A stretch of DNA of 64,000 bases from Microbacterium sp. PM5. GTDB taxonomy: Bacteria; Actinomycetota; Actinomycetes; Actinomycetales; Microbacteriaceae. Made by a program: the position numbers and the translations under genes. The DNA lies in the NCBI RefSeq assembly GCF_003293595.1, contig NZ_CP022162.1:2587799-2651798 (forward strand), given 5' to 3'. Shown piece after piece: positions 8,674-19,906 of the stretch. Each line of letters opens with the position of its first letter. Position 1 is the stretch's first letter. A model generated the notes under the pieces. That model was not told where the DNA came from, did not search any database, and was given only the letters and a program-made list of their open reading frames with translations.

Positions 8674-9930
8674 GTGCTGAAGCCATCGCGAGTTCTTGTA
8701 GTTGGTCTCAACTATCCCCCGGAGACCACGGGAATTGCCCCTTACACAGGCGGCGCGGCCCGGGGCCTACTCGAGCGCGGGTTCGACGTTCGCGTTGTCG
8801 CGACGCATCCGCACTACCCGGGCTGGAGACTCTGGGAGGGCTACGGAGGTTGGACCCGTGACGAGACTCTTGACGGAGTTCGCGTCAACCGGCTGAGACA
8901 TTATGTGCCTCGGCGACCGACGCCGGTCGCTCGGGCGCTGTCCGAGGCGACGTTTGGTCTGCGACAGGCGCTGCGCCCGTGGGGGCGGATAGATGCCGTC
9001 GTCGCGGTGTCGCCCGCGTTGATCTCGTCCGCCATCGTTCTGTTGCGAGCCAAGCTCAGCCATCGCCACGCGCCGTTCGTCGTCTGGGTTCAGGATCTGT
9101 ACGGGGTCGGCATCTCTGAAACAGCGCAGGGAGGTGGCGCTGCCGCCCGCGTGGTCCGCGCTATCGAGGGGCTGCTGCTCCGCTCCGCGTCGACCGTAGT
9201 CGTCATACACGAGCGGTTCGGCGACCGCGTGCATAAGGACTTCGGAGTGCCTCGTGAGCGTATCGCTGTTATCCGCAACTGGACGCACTTGCCGTCTTTG
9301 CCGCCCGTGGACGTATCCGCTGTGCGCGCCGCCCGAGGCTGGGCTGATGATGAGGTCGTAGTGGTTCACACGGGCAACATGGGCGTAAAGCAGGGTCTGC
9401 ATCACGTCGTAGACGCGGGGCGCCTGGCGCACGACCGGGGGGCACGTGTTCGTTTCGTGCTCGTTGGCAACGGTTCGCAACGCGACGAGTTGCAGCAGCG
9501 CGCTGAAGCGCAACCGACGACGACGCAATTTCTCCCGCCGCTGGGAGACCGTGATTTCACCGACATTCTTCAAGCCGCTGACATCCTGCTGGTCAACGAG
9601 CTTCCTGGTGTCGCCGAGATGGCCGTTCCGAGCAAGCTGACGTCGTACTTCGCGGCCGGCCGTCCGGTGCTCGCGGCAACCGATTCGACCGGCATCACAG
9701 CGCAGGAGGTGCGCGCGGCCGACGCGGGTCTGGTTGTCTCTGCAGGTGATCCGTCCGCGCTGCTCGACGGCGTGTCAGCGCTCATGGCTGATCGTGCGGC
9801 CGCCGATCTTCTCGGTCAGAACGGCAAACGTTACAGAGAGACGGTGCTGGATGAAACATTCGCGATCGATCGGTTCGATAGTCTGCTCGCGGATCTGATC
9901 GCCACCGCCGCTGAGAAGCATCCTGCGTGA
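8674..9930 (+). CDS. Glycosyltransferase family 4 (WcaI/WbuB-like)
   Basis: This 418-aa GT-B enzyme matches the WbuB/WcaI type used in colanic-acid and fucose-containing polysaccharide clusters. It starts VLKPSRVLVVGLNYPPETTGIAPYT, a hallmark N-terminus. It carries VVVHTGNMGVKQGL at about residue 230 and a C-terminal ELPGVAEMAVPSKLTSYFAAGRPVLA donor-binding region. I chose GTG 8674 because the conserved family N-terminus begins there; the frame stays open to GTG 8605 but that adds unlike residues. The ribosome site is weak for either start. gmd follows 36 bp later, so it likely shares that operon. Confidence 0.87.
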   Translation: MLKPSRVLVVGLNYPPETTGIAPYTGGAARGLLERGFDVRVVATHPHYPGWRLWEGYGGWTRDETLDGVRVNRLRHYVPRRPTPVARALSEATFGLRQALRPWGRIDAVVAVSPALISSAIVLLRAKLSHRHAPFVVWVQDLYGVGISETAQGGGAAARVVRAIEGLLLRSASTVVVIHERFGDRVHKDFGVPRERIAVIRNWTHLPSLPPVDVSAVRAARGWADDEVVVVHTGNMGVKQGLHHVVDAGRLAHDRGARVRFVLVGNGSQRDELQQRAEAQPTTTQFLPPLGDRDFTDILQAADILLVNELPGVAEMAVPSKLTSYFAAGRPVLAATDSTGITAQEVRAADAGLVVSAGDPSALLDGVSALMADRAAADLLGQNGKRYRETVLDETFAIDRFDSLLADLIATAAEKHPA

Positions 9931-9966
9931 ACTCCCCCCACCGACGATCAAGATAGGCAGAATCTC

Positions 9967-10995
9967 TTGACCAAGCGCGCACTCATCACCGGCATCACGG
10001 GCCAGGACGGCTCCTATCTTGCGGAGCTGCTGCTCTCAAAGGGCTACGAGGTGCACGGCCTCATCCGCCGAGCATCCACCTTCAACACGCACCGTATCGA
10101 CCATCTCTATGTCGACCCGCACGACTCCGAGGCGAAACTCTTCCTTCACTACGGCGATCTTTCCGACGGGGCGCGCATGGTCACCCTGATGTCGGAGATC
10201 AACCCTGACGAGGTATACAACCTTGCCGCGCAGTCACACGTGAGGGTCTCGTTCGACGAGCCCGAGCACACGGCTGACACCACCGGCACGGGCACGATCC
10301 GGCTGCTCGAGGCGGTTCGACTCTCCGGTATCACGACCCGCTTCTACCAGGCGTCGACCTCTGAGCTCTACGGTGCGACTCCTCCGCCTCAGAACGAGGA
10401 GACGCCTTTCTACCCGCGCTCGCCGTACGGGGTCGCGAAGCTCTACTCGTACTGGATCACCAAGAACTACCGCGAGGCATACGACATGTTCGCGGTGAAC
10501 GGCATCCTCTTCAACCACGAGTCACCCCGCCGCGGTGAGACGTTCGTGACCCGCAAGATCACGCGCGCCGTTGCCCGCATCAAGGCCGGCGTGCAGAAGG
10601 ACATCTACCTCGGCAACCTCGAGTCGATTCGTGACTGGGGCTACGCCGCCGAATACGTCGAAGGCATGTGGCGCATGCTGCAGGCCGACGAACCGGAAGA
10701 CTTCGTGCTGGCGACGGGTGTCGGCTACACGATCAAGGACTTCCTCGAGACGGCGTTCGGACACGTGGGCCTTGACTGGCAGGAGTTCGTGAAGTTCGAC
10801 GAGCGCTACCTGCGCCCGACCGAGGTCGACGCGCTCATCGGCGACCCGGCCAAGGCCGCGGACAAGCTCGGCTGGGTTCCCACGATCGACGGGAAGGAAC
10901 TGGCCAAGCTCATGGTTGACGCCGACGTGGAAGCACTGGAAAAGGGCGCCGACTGGATCGACACCGTCAAGCTGGCGTCGTGGGGGACCCTGTGA
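9967..10995 (+). CDS. gmd: GDP-mannose 4,6-dehydratase
   Basis: Gmd converts GDP-D-mannose to GDP-4-keto-6-deoxy-D-mannose, the first step to GDP-L-fucose. This 342-aa SDR enzyme starts with the NAD(P)-binding [16 protein letters not shown] and has the diagnostic HRIDHLY, catalytic STSELYG and YGVAK, and [15 protein letters not shown]. The TTG start at 9967 is required because the nucleotide-binding strand begins at once after it; AGGCAG lies about 9 bp upstream. The stop overlaps fcl (TGTGA), a classical gmd-fcl coupling. GDP-mannose must come from manB/manC outside the window. Confidence 0.96.
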   Translation: MTKRALITGITGQDGSYLAELLLSKGYEVHGLIRRASTFNTHRIDHLYVDPHDSEAKLFLHYGDLSDGARMVTLMSEINPDEVYNLAAQSHVRVSFDEPEHTADTTGTGTIRLLEAVRLSGITTRFYQASTSELYGATPPPQNEETPFYPRSPYGVAKLYSYWITKNYREAYDMFAVNGILFNHESPRRGETFVTRKITRAVARIKAGVQKDIYLGNLESIRDWGYAAEYVEGMWRMLQADEPEDFVLATGVGYTIKDFLETAFGHVGLDWQEFVKFDERYLRPTEVDALIGDPAKAADKLGWVPTIDGKELAKLMVDADVEALEKGADWIDTVKLASWGTL

Positions 10996-11975
10996 CGACG
11001 GCTGTTGACGGCGTGGAGTACACGCCGGGTGAGTTGGACCGCGACGCGACGTTCTACGTCGCCGGTCACCGCGGACTCGTCGGGTCGGCGATCGTGCGCA
11101 GGCTCGAGTCGGCCGGCTTCGAGAACATCGTCGGCAAGACGTCGGCTGAGCTCGACCTGAAGGATCGTGACGCCGTCTTCTCCTACATGGGAGAAGCCAA
11201 ACCCAAGTACGTCGTCCTGGCAGCGGCAAAGGTGGGCGGCATCCTCGCCAACTCCACGTACCCGGTGGACTTCTTGAGCGACAACATGCGCATCCAGGTC
11301 AACGTCTTGGACGCTGCACTCGCGAACGACGTCGAGCGCGTTCTGTTCCTCGGGTCGTCGTGCATCTACCCGAAGTTCGCCGAGCAGCCGATCCGCGAGG
11401 ACTCCCTGCTCACCGGGCACCTGGAGCCCACGAACGACGCCTACGCGATCGCCAAGATCGCCGGCATCCTGCAGACGCAGGCCGTGCGGCGCCAGTACGG
11501 CCTGCCGTGGATCAGTGCGATGCCGACGAACCTCTACGGGCCGAACGACAACTTCTCGCCGAAGGGCTCGCATGTGCTACCGGCGCTCATCCGTCGCTAT
11601 GACGATGCGGCGAAGGCGGGTGCGCCATCGGTGACCAACTGGGGAACGGGAACTCCCCGGCGGGAGTTTCTGCACGCCGATGACATGGCCGACGCATGCC
11701 TGCACCTGCTCGAGCATTACGACGGGCCCGATCAGGTGAACGTCGGCACGGGCTCCGACGTCACGATCCGCGAGATCGCCGAGACGATCGCCGGGGTCAC
11801 GGGCTTCACGGGCGAGACCGCATGGGACACGTCGAAGCCCGACGGCACTCCGCAGAAGCTGCTCGATGTCTCCAAACTCGCCGAGGCGGGATGGACGGCG
11901 AAGATCACGCTCGAAGAGGGGATGGAGCGCACCGTCGCCTGGTATCGCGACCATGTCGACAGCATCCGCGAGTAG
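10992..11975 (+). CDS. fcl: GDP-L-fucose synthase
   Basis: This 327-aa SDR epimerase/reductase converts GDP-4-keto-6-deoxymannose to GDP-L-fucose with NADPH. It shows [16 protein letters not shown] near the N-terminus, the catalytic GSSCIYP, and the YAIAK tetrad segment; the [13 protein letters not shown] stretch is also typical. GTG 10992 overlaps the gmd stop by 4 bp and is preferred over GTG 10980, which would overlap more. Also known as wcaG. Its end overlaps the small Dabb gene by 23 bp. Confidence 0.95.
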   Translation: MTTAVDGVEYTPGELDRDATFYVAGHRGLVGSAIVRRLESAGFENIVGKTSAELDLKDRDAVFSYMGEAKPKYVVLAAAKVGGILANSTYPVDFLSDNMRIQVNVLDAALANDVERVLFLGSSCIYPKFAEQPIREDSLLTGHLEPTNDAYAIAKIAGILQTQAVRRQYGLPWISAMPTNLYGPNDNFSPKGSHVLPALIRRYDDAAKAGAPSVTNWGTGTPRREFLHADDMADACLHLLEHYDGPDQVNVGTGSDVTIREIAETIAGVTGFTGETAWDTSKPDGTPQKLLDVSKLAEAGWTAKITLEEGMERTVAWYRDHVDSIRE

Positions 11976-12261
11976 CGCGCTGTTCCGTCATATCGTGCTC
12001 TTCCGTGTGCACGACGATGTCAGCCACGACCGGGTGGAGGAGGCGATCGAAGGTTTGCGATCGCTGGCCTCACTGCCCGGCGTGGTCGAGTGGCGCGTGG
12101 AACTCTCGCTCGACGCGCGAAAAGGGCGAGTGATCGTCGAAGATGCGACCTTCGTGGATCAGGGCAGCTTCGAGCGGTTCCGCCTCGACCCACGCCACGT
12201 CCACGCAGCAGAAGCGATGTCCCACATCGCCGACTGGTGGAACGGCGATTACGCCGCCTGA
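11953..12261 (+). CDS. Dabb (stress-responsive alpha/beta barrel) domain protein
   Basis: This small 102-aa protein has the ferredoxin-like Dabb fold pattern: FRHIVLFRVHDDVSHDRVEEAIEGLRSLASLPGV at the start, a central strand pair, and a terminal HVHAAEAMSHIADWW helix. Dabb proteins usually dimerise; many have no known reaction, some act on polyketide-like substrates. The ATG at 11953 lies inside the end of fcl, so expression is probably coupled to the GDP-fucose genes, although no role in that pathway is known. Its 3' end overlaps the convergent small gene by 13 bp. Confidence 0.75.
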   Translation: MSTASASSALFRHIVLFRVHDDVSHDRVEEAIEGLRSLASLPGVVEWRVELSLDARKGRVIVEDATFVDQGSFERFRLDPRHVHAAEAMSHIADWWNGDYAA

Positions 12262-12500
12262 CGATACGCGGGCGCAGGTGCGCTGCGGATAGAGGACGTA
12301 CGGTCTTGTACCTCCGAAGCCACCGCCGCCCATCCCACAAAGTCGCGGTCGCGGAACTCGTGAGCTATCGAGCAGTACGCATCGCGTCCGCTCCAGATAG
12401 CCTTCGCAGGCGACACACGGGAACCGCACTCGGCGCAGTTCACGCTCTCGATTCCCCAGATCAGCGCGTTGATGCGCTTCTTGACACGCTCGAGCATCAT
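12249..12500 (-). CDS. Small hypothetical protein with a CxxC zinc-knuckle-like motif
   Basis: I do not recognise this 83-aa protein. It begins MMLERVKKRINALIWG and then has NCAECGS followed 20 residues later by a CSIAHEFRD segment, so two Cys plus a Cys/His pair could bind one zinc, as in small zinc-ribbon or treble-clef-like proteins. The start is one of two adjacent ATG codons (12500 or 12497) after a run of six G. It converges on the Dabb gene (13-bp overlap) and lies downstream of the Nudix gene on the same strand. Confidence 0.55.
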   Translation of the reverse strand: MMLERVKKRINALIWGIESVNCAECGSRVSPAKAIWSGRDAYCSIAHEFRDRDFVGWAAVASEVQDRTSSIRSAPAPAYRQAA

Positions 12501-12588
12501 CCCCCCAGAGTGCTCACACAACCATTCCCCCCGGAATGGTGGGACAACTACGTCCAAGCGATGAAACTACGCCCAATCCCGGTAAAGA

Positions 12589-13083
12589 TCAATTGGGAAG
12601 CGGCGCAAGCTTCAGGAGCGCGAACAACTCCCGGCATCCGGGCCAGAGGTTTGCGGGCAGTGCGCCTGGCGCGAAGTAGTCGAAGTCGAGACCCTCATTG
12701 CGTGCTCGCGGCGCCCCCTCCACGTCGAGGACGAAGGAGAGACCGATCGCGTGCTTGCGTGGGTCGTCGCCTGACACCGTTCGGTCGGTCGGCGTCAGAT
12801 CGGGCGGGAACCACTCGTAGACATAGTCCGGCTGCGGATTCAGCGGAAGAGTCGGCTCGATGCCGATCGTCTCGCGGCTGTGTCTGCGGATGGCGCCGGC
12901 GATCGTCTCCCCGCGCTGAATGCGACCTCCGAGGTGGCACCACACCCGGCCATGAGGTGAGTCGCGGAGGATCAGGCCGAGCTCTCGATGTCCGTTGCGT
13001 TCACGCACTAGGACGAAGTCGACGCAGGCGATCGGCATCGACTCCTCGATGAGGCGATAGGTGTCGGCCGGTAGGAACGTCAC
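12589..13083 (-). CDS. GDP-mannose mannosyl hydrolase-like Nudix hydrolase
   Basis: This 164-aa Nudix protein resembles Gmm/WcaH, which hydrolyses GDP-mannose or GDP-glucose and sits in fucose-polysaccharide clusters. The N-terminus (MTFLPADTYRLIEESMPIACVDFVLV) matches the Gmm leader. The Nudix box begins GGRIQRGE, as in Gmm, but continues RHSRETIG instead of the classical REUXEE; Gmm enzymes are known to have a modified box. GTG start at 13083 after AGAGAGG. It may control the GDP-mannose/GDP-fucose pool used by gmd and fcl. Divergent from ugd. Confidence 0.75.
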   Translation of the reverse strand: MTFLPADTYRLIEESMPIACVDFVLVRERNGHRELGLILRDSPHGRVWCHLGGRIQRGETIAGAIRRHSRETIGIEPTLPLNPQPDYVYEWFPPDLTPTDRTVSGDDPRKHAIGLSFVLDVEGAPRARNEGLDFDYFAPGALPANLWPGCRELFALLKLAPLPN

Positions 13084-13192
13084 GTCACCTCTCTTACGTC
13101 CGCCGGTTTACAAGCCGGATACGCATCTCTGATAGGAACAGTCTTGCGTGTTCACCTCCGCTCGCGCACCGTCCCCCCAACTTGGAGCTCCT

Positions 13193-14503
13193 ATGAAGCT
13201 GTCCGTCATCGGTTGTGGTTACCTCGGCGCGGTGCATGCTGCGGCGATGGCGTCGATCGGTCATGAGGTCGTCGGCATCGACGTCGACCAGCGCAAGATC
13301 GATGCGCTTTCCAAGGGTGAGGCGCCGTTCTTCGAACCAGGACTGCAGGAGATCCTCACGGCCGGCGTCGCGGCAGGCAATCTCCGCTTCACGACCGATA
13401 TGGCTGAGGCCGTGGGCGCGAAGGTCCACTTCGTCGGTGTGGGAACTCCGCAGCAGAAGGACAACTACGCCGCCGACCTCACGTACGTCAACGGGGCGTT
13501 CGACGGGCTGCTGCCGTACCTGGCGCCCGGCGACATCGTCGCGGGAAAGTCGACCGTCCCTGTCGGCACCGCGGCAAGCCTTGCTCCCCGGGTGTCGGAG
13601 ACGGGCGCCACGCTCGTGTGGAACCCCGAGTTCCTCCGCGAGGGCTATGCCGTACAGGACACCGTCGACCCCGACCGCCTCGTCGCGGGCGTGCCGGCCG
13701 GCGAAGAGGGCGAGATCGCGGCATCCGTCCTGCGTGAGGTCTACCACCCCTCCGTCGCCAAGGGCACGCCGTTCATCGTCACCGACTACGCGACCGCCGA
13801 ACTGGTCAAGGTGTCGGCGAACGCCTTTCTCGCGACCAAGATCAGCTTCATCAACGCCATGGCAGAGATCGCCGAGGTCACCGGCGCCGACGTGACCCAG
13901 CTCGCCGACGCGATCGGCCACGACGCGCGCATCGGCCGGCGCTTCCTCGGTGCCGGCATCGGTTTCGGTGGCGGGTGTCTGCCGAAGGACATCCGCGCGT
14001 TCTCCGCCCGTGCGGAGGAGCTCGGGCGCGGTGAGTCCGTCGCGTTTCTGCGTCAGGTCGACGAGATCAACCTGCGCCGCCGCGACCGCGCCGTGCAGCT
14101 TGTGGTCGACGGCCTCGGCGGCTCGGTCTATGAGAAGAAGGTGACGGTGCTCGGCGCGGCGTTCAAGCCGCACTCCGACGACATCCGCGACTCACCCGCT
14201 CTCGACGTCGCCGTGCGTCTGCACGGACTCGGAGCGAACGTCACAGTCACCGACCCGGCGGCGATCGAGAACGCACGCCGCATCCACCCCCAGCTCACCT
14301 ACGTCGAAGACCGTGACGAGGCCATCCGTGACGCGGACGCTCTCGTGCTCGTCACCGAATGGGATGAATACCGTCGTCAGCTGCCTCCCGAGCACGCGTC
14401 GTCGCTCACGGACGGCCGCGTCGTCGTCGACGGGCGCAACGGGCTCGATGCGGCCGCGTGGCGCGCTGCAGGGTGGGCGTACTACGGGATGGGGCGGCCT
14501 TAG
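13193..14503 (+). CDS. ugd: UDP-glucose 6-dehydrogenase
   Basis: This 436-aa enzyme probably oxidises UDP-glucose to UDP-glucuronate with two NAD+. The Rossmann start KLSVIGCGYLGAVHAA, STVPVGTA, the EFLREG motif and the catalytic-cysteine loop FGGGCLPKDIRAF are all present, followed by the C-terminal UDP-binding domain. The family also contains GDP-mannose dehydrogenase; the overall layout favours Ugd. ATG 13193 has GGAG 6 bp upstream; a GTG 45 bp earlier gives a non-conserved extension. galU at 30.4 kb would supply the UDP-glucose. Confidence 0.9.
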   Translation: MKLSVIGCGYLGAVHAAAMASIGHEVVGIDVDQRKIDALSKGEAPFFEPGLQEILTAGVAAGNLRFTTDMAEAVGAKVHFVGVGTPQQKDNYAADLTYVNGAFDGLLPYLAPGDIVAGKSTVPVGTAASLAPRVSETGATLVWNPEFLREGYAVQDTVDPDRLVAGVPAGEEGEIAASVLREVYHPSVAKGTPFIVTDYATAELVKVSANAFLATKISFINAMAEIAEVTGADVTQLADAIGHDARIGRRFLGAGIGFGGGCLPKDIRAFSARAEELGRGESVAFLRQVDEINLRRRDRAVQLVVDGLGGSVYEKKVTVLGAAFKPHSDDIRDSPALDVAVRLHGLGANVTVTDPAAIENARRIHPQLTYVEDRDEAIRDADALVLVTEWDEYRRQLPPEHASSLTDGRVVVDGRNGLDAAAWRAAGWAYYGMGRP

Positions 14504-14565
14504 TGATGCTGCGCTGCTCTCCGTCCTGATTGAAACTCTCGACCTCACCCCGAAAGAGGAGAAAC

Positions 14566-16436
<1,871 letters not shown>

Positions 16437-16440
16437 CGCG

Positions 16441-17850
16441 GTGACCGAGTACGGGAAGCAGCTCACGGTCACCGACACCCCGATCCCGGGCCTGGTGGTG
16501 TTCGATCTGCCGGTGCATGGGGATGCGCGGGGCTGGTTCAAGGAGAACTGGCAGCGGGAGAAGATGACCGCACTGGGCCTACCCGATTTCGGGCCGGTGC
16601 AGAACAACATCTCCTTCAACGACGCCGTCGGCACCACCCGCGGCATCCACGCCGAACCCTGGGACAAGTGGGTCTCCGTCGCGACCGGGCGCATCTTCGG
16701 CGCCTGGGTGGACCTGCGCGAAGGCCCCACCTTCGGTGCGGTGTACACGACCGAGCTGGACCCGTCGAAAGCGATCTTCGTTCCCCGCGGCGTCGGCAAC
16801 TCTTACCAAACCCTCGAAGCGGACACCGCGTACACGTACCTCGTCAACGATCACTGGTCACCGACCGCGGAGTACTCCTTCCTCAACCTCGCCGACGAAA
16901 CCGCCGGAATCGACTGGCCCATCCCCCTGGACCAGGTGGAGATCAGTGAGAAGGACAAGAACCACCCCCGCCTCGCACAGGTGACACCGATCCCTCCGAA
17001 GAAGATCCTCATCATCGGCGCGAACGGGCAGCTCGGCAAAGCCCTCCGCGCCCAGTACGGTGACGCCGCGCACGTGGAGTACACCGACCGGAGCTCCCTG
17101 GACATCACCGCCCCCGACCTGGAGAGCGCACGCCGCTGGCGGGACTACAGCGTCATCATCAACGCCGCCGCGCACACCAAGGTCGATGCCGCCGAAACCG
17201 ACGAAGGACGCCGCGACGCATGGGCCGCGAACGTCACCGCCATCACCCACCTTGCCCGCATCGCGACCACCAACAACATCACCCTCGTGCACGTCTCCAG
17301 CGACTACGTCTTCGACGGCACCAAGAACACCCCCTACACCGAGGATGACCCGCTCTCACCCCTCGGCGTCTACGGGCAAACCAAAGCCGCCGGCGACCAG
17401 ATCATCGCCACCGTCCCGAAGCATTACATCATCCGCACCAGCTGGGTCATCGGCGACGGCAACAACTTCGTGCGCACCATGGCCACCCTCGCCCAACGCG
17501 GCATCAACCCCAACGTCGTCAACGACCAAACCGGACGCCTCACCTTCACCACCGACATCGCCGCCGGCATCCACCACCTCCTGGACACCGGCGCCCCCTA
17601 CGGCACCTACAACCTCACCAGCAACGGCGAACCCCAAACCTGGGCCGACATCGCCAAACAGGTCTTCGCCCTCACCGGACACGACCCCGACCGCATCACC
17701 GGCGTCACCACCGACGACTACTTCGCCGGCGCCACCGCACCCATCGCACCCCGCCCCACCAACAGCACCCTCGACCTCACAAAGATCACGGAAGCCGGAT
17801 TCTCACCATCTGGGGAACTGCAGAGCTACCTGGGTGCTGAGGCACCCTGA
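16441..17850 (+). CDS. rmlCD: Fused dTDP-4-dehydrorhamnose 3,5-epimerase / reductase
   Basis: This 469-aa bifunctional protein catalyses the last two steps to dTDP-L-rhamnose. Residues about 1-185 form the RmlC cupin with DARGWFKENW and the catalytic region RGIHAEPWDKW. Residues about 188-469 form an RmlD SDR domain with IGANGQLGKALR, VHVSSDYVFDG, YGQTKAAGD, RTSWVIG and a TGRLTF loop. The GTG at 16441 is 4 bp after the rmlB stop. The fusion is also known in other actinobacteria. Codon usage switches from G-ending to strongly C-ending near the start of this gene. A weak hairpin followed by TTTTT lies just after the stop. Confidence 0.93.
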   Translation: MTEYGKQLTVTDTPIPGLVVFDLPVHGDARGWFKENWQREKMTALGLPDFGPVQNNISFNDAVGTTRGIHAEPWDKWVSVATGRIFGAWVDLREGPTFGAVYTTELDPSKAIFVPRGVGNSYQTLEADTAYTYLVNDHWSPTAEYSFLNLADETAGIDWPIPLDQVEISEKDKNHPRLAQVTPIPPKKILIIGANGQLGKALRAQYGDAAHVEYTDRSSLDITAPDLESARRWRDYSVIINAAAHTKVDAAETDEGRRDAWAANVTAITHLARIATTNNITLVHVSSDYVFDGTKNTPYTEDDPLSPLGVYGQTKAAGDQIIATVPKHYIIRTSWVIGDGNNFVRTMATLAQRGINPNVVNDQTGRLTFTTDIAAGIHHLLDTGAPYGTYNLTSNGEPQTWADIAKQVFALTGHDPDRITGVTTDDYFAGATAPIAPRPTNSTLDLTKITEAGFSPSGELQSYLGAEAP

Positions 17851-17935
17851 GAGGACTCTCGATTTTTCACGGTACCGCTCCCATTGCCGTGATCACGCGG
17901 GTGGGAGTACGTTCTGATCGAGCTGGGGAGAGTCG

Positions 17936-18739
17936 ATGGCGAACGCGCAACCGGGGTGGTATCCCGACCCGAACAAGGCGGACACGGTCCGGTGGTGGGA
18001 CGGGGCGGCGTGGACCGCGCACGTCGCCGAGAAGACCGGGGCCGCGGCATCCGCAGACACCGCGGTGTCGACGGCGGCGACGCCGAAGGGTCCACGGCGG
18101 GGGCTCTCGCGCCGCACGAGCATCATCGTCGGCGCTGCGGCGGTGCTGGGCATCGCGCTCGTCGGGGGAGCGGTCAACGCGGCCACGCTCGCCGCGCGCT
18201 CCGCGGCGGAGCAGAACGCTCCGGTCGCGTTCGTCGCGGCGACCGGCACGGCAGCGGCATCCACCCCCACCCGCACGCCCACGCCGACCCACACGCCGGT
18301 CGTCACCACCCGCGACGAGGCCGTCACCGAAGCCGTACCGTTCGAGCGCACGTCGGTGGACGACTCCACGATGGCGCAGGGACAGAGCGCGGTCACGACC
18401 GCGGGACAGAACGGTGAGCGCACGCGCACCTACCGCGTCACCCTCACCGACGGAAAGGAGACGAAGCGTGAACTCGTCTCCGACACCGTCACCGTGCCGC
18501 CCGTCACCGAGGTGACCTCCGTCGGCACGTATGTCGAGCCGGCCGCTCCTCCGCCCGTCGCCGCGCCCGGAGGCTGCGACCCGAACTATGCCGACGCCTG
18601 CGTGCCCATCGCCAGCGACGTCGACTGCGCGGGCGGAAAGGGCAACGGTCCCGCCTACTTCGACGGCGTCGCCCGCGTCGTCGGCCGCGACATCTACAAG
18701 CTCGACGGCGACGGAGACGGCTGGGCCTGCAACGGCTGA
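17936..18739 (+). CDS. Membrane-anchored DUF2510 / G5 / excalibur-domain protein
   Basis: This 267-aa probable cell-surface protein has four parts. An N-terminal DUF2510 motif (GWYPDPNKADTVRWWDGAAWTAHV) lies on the cytoplasmic side. One membrane helix (about 62-85) follows, then a Thr/Pro linker with TPTRTPTPTHTP and a G5-type domain (about 115-200). A C-terminal excalibur-like segment with paired Cys and DGDGDGWACNG could bind calcium. G5 domains are linked to cell-wall sugar binding. The exact role is unknown; an envelope function fits the neighbouring polysaccharide locus. GGGGAG lies upstream of ATG 17936. Its last 46 bp overlap the convergent NERD gene. Confidence 0.82.
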   Translation: MANAQPGWYPDPNKADTVRWWDGAAWTAHVAEKTGAAASADTAVSTAATPKGPRRGLSRRTSIIVGAAAVLGIALVGGAVNAATLAARSAAEQNAPVAFVAATGTAAASTPTRTPTPTHTPVVTTRDEAVTEAVPFERTSVDDSTMAQGQSAVTTAGQNGERTRTYRVTLTDGKETKRELVSDTVTVPPVTEVTSVGTYVEPAAPPPVAAPGGCDPNYADACVPIASDVDCAGGKGNGPAYFDGVARVVGRDIYKLDGDGDGWACNG

Positions 18740-19743
18740 CGCGTCGCCCCGGGGGAGACGGCGGTGCGGAAGAAGTCGGGCCACTCGCCACTCATCTCAC
18801 CCAGGCCAACAACATCGGCCGCATGCGGCTCGAGAGACCGCGCGATCGACCGGACGTCGTTCGGGGTATCGGTCGAGCGCCCCAACGCTCCGCGCAGAAA
18901 GGCGCGAAACGACGTGCTGTCGAGCGCGGGCGTCTGCACGTGGCCGCGTGAGTCGCCCGCGGGGCGCGTGCCACTGAACAGTCGCACCTCGGGGTGGCTG
19001 TACAGCACGGCGGTCTGAATCCACGACACCTGATCGTGTTCCGCCTTCAATATCCGCGACAGGTGCGCAGCCTGCGCGCGAGCCTGCGCGCGCGGAGACG
19101 GGCGCAGATCGACGCTCAGCGGCGTGTTCCTGCCGCTGCGCAGGTGAATCGCGAACGAGGAGGGAAGCTTCAGCGATGCCGAGACCGGCGCGAGCGCGGG
19201 ATGAAGCGTCGCCGGATCGACATCGTCGAAGACCACACCCCGCCAGTGCTTCGCCTCGACGACCACGATCGTCTGCGCCGTCACGAGCAGATGATCGATC
19301 TGCGTGACGAACGGCGCACCTCCTTCGTCGGCGGTGAGGAGAAAGAGGTTCGTTAGCAGCACCCCATCCACCTGAAGCGCCGCCGTCTCGCGGCGGATGA
19401 ACTCCCGCGATGTCTGCTCCCACTTCATCCCGTGGCTGAGCTGAGCCAGCAGCGCATCGACCTGCTCGCCGCGGAGGATGCGCTCCGCCTCGAGCGCGTT
19501 CACGCTCATCGCCTCCTGCTGCTGGAGACGCGCACGGACGGCCGCCGCGGACGCCTCGTGAGCGGCGAGCTCCGCCCGGTGAGCGCGCTCGGCATCTTCC
19601 AGCCGACGCCGCAGACGCGACCGAATGGCGACGGCCGCGCCGGTTGCGGCTGCCACAGCGGTGAGGGCGACGATGAGCAGGACGACGGTCAGCGGCGTCT
19701 CTGCGGGTGCGGTGGCGGCGGATGCGGCGAGTGCGGTGTTCAT
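18694..19743 (-). CDS. Membrane-anchored NERD (nuclease-related) domain protein
   Basis: This 349-aa protein has one N-terminal membrane helix (about 18-42), a charged coiled-coil-like stretch (about 45-105), and a NERD domain at about 110-220. The domain carries the restriction-nuclease-like core TQIDHLLVTAQTIVVVEAKHWRG, with D, E and K in the right order. NERD proteins are suspected nucleases; substrates are unknown. The start at 19743 follows AGGGAGAGA; the frame continues to 19869 but that part overlaps the regulatory region of the opposite gene. The 3' end overlaps the DUF2510 gene by 46 bp. Confidence 0.75.
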   Translation of the reverse strand: MNTALAASAATAPAETPLTVVLLIVALTAVAAATGAAVAIRSRLRRRLEDAERAHRAELAAHEASAAAVRARLQQQEAMSVNALEAERILRGEQVDALLAQLSHGMKWEQTSREFIRRETAALQVDGVLLTNLFLLTADEGGAPFVTQIDHLLVTAQTIVVVEAKHWRGVVFDDVDPATLHPALAPVSASLKLPSSFAIHLRSGRNTPLSVDLRPSPRAQARAQAAHLSRILKAEHDQVSWIQTAVLYSHPEVRLFSGTRPAGDSRGHVQTPALDSTSFRAFLRGALGRSTDTPNDVRSIARSLEPHAADVVGLGEMSGEWPDFFRTAVSPGATRQPLQAQPSPSPSSL

Positions 19744-19869
19744 TCTCTCCCTGACGGATCGTGCGGTGGCGCGCGCGAGCGCCTCCTCGGGCGCCCCGTT
19801 CACACAGAGAGATGTCGCGCGCGTCGGTTCATGACGCGACATCGGTGGCGTCGATGTCATTCTCATCAT

Positions 19870-19885
19870 TCGAACAAATGTCCGA
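19870..19885 (+). promoter_or_regulatory. Candidate LexA (SOS) box
   Basis: The 16-mer TCGAACAAATGTCCGA matches the actinobacterial/Gram-positive LexA operator pattern TCGAAC-N4-GTTCGA with one mismatch in the right half. It lies 21 bp before the ATG of the DUF222-HNH gene and 126 bp before the divergent NERD gene, a position where repressor binding would block expression. It is a sequence match only. Confidence 0.5.
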
Positions 19886-19906
19886 GGGTGTCGCTACCCT
19901 TGAGGC

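Noticed and set aside
12070..13052. Plus-strand frames across the Nudix gene
   Set aside because: They are Arg-rich translations with no domain, antisense to a clear Nudix protein with a ribosome site.
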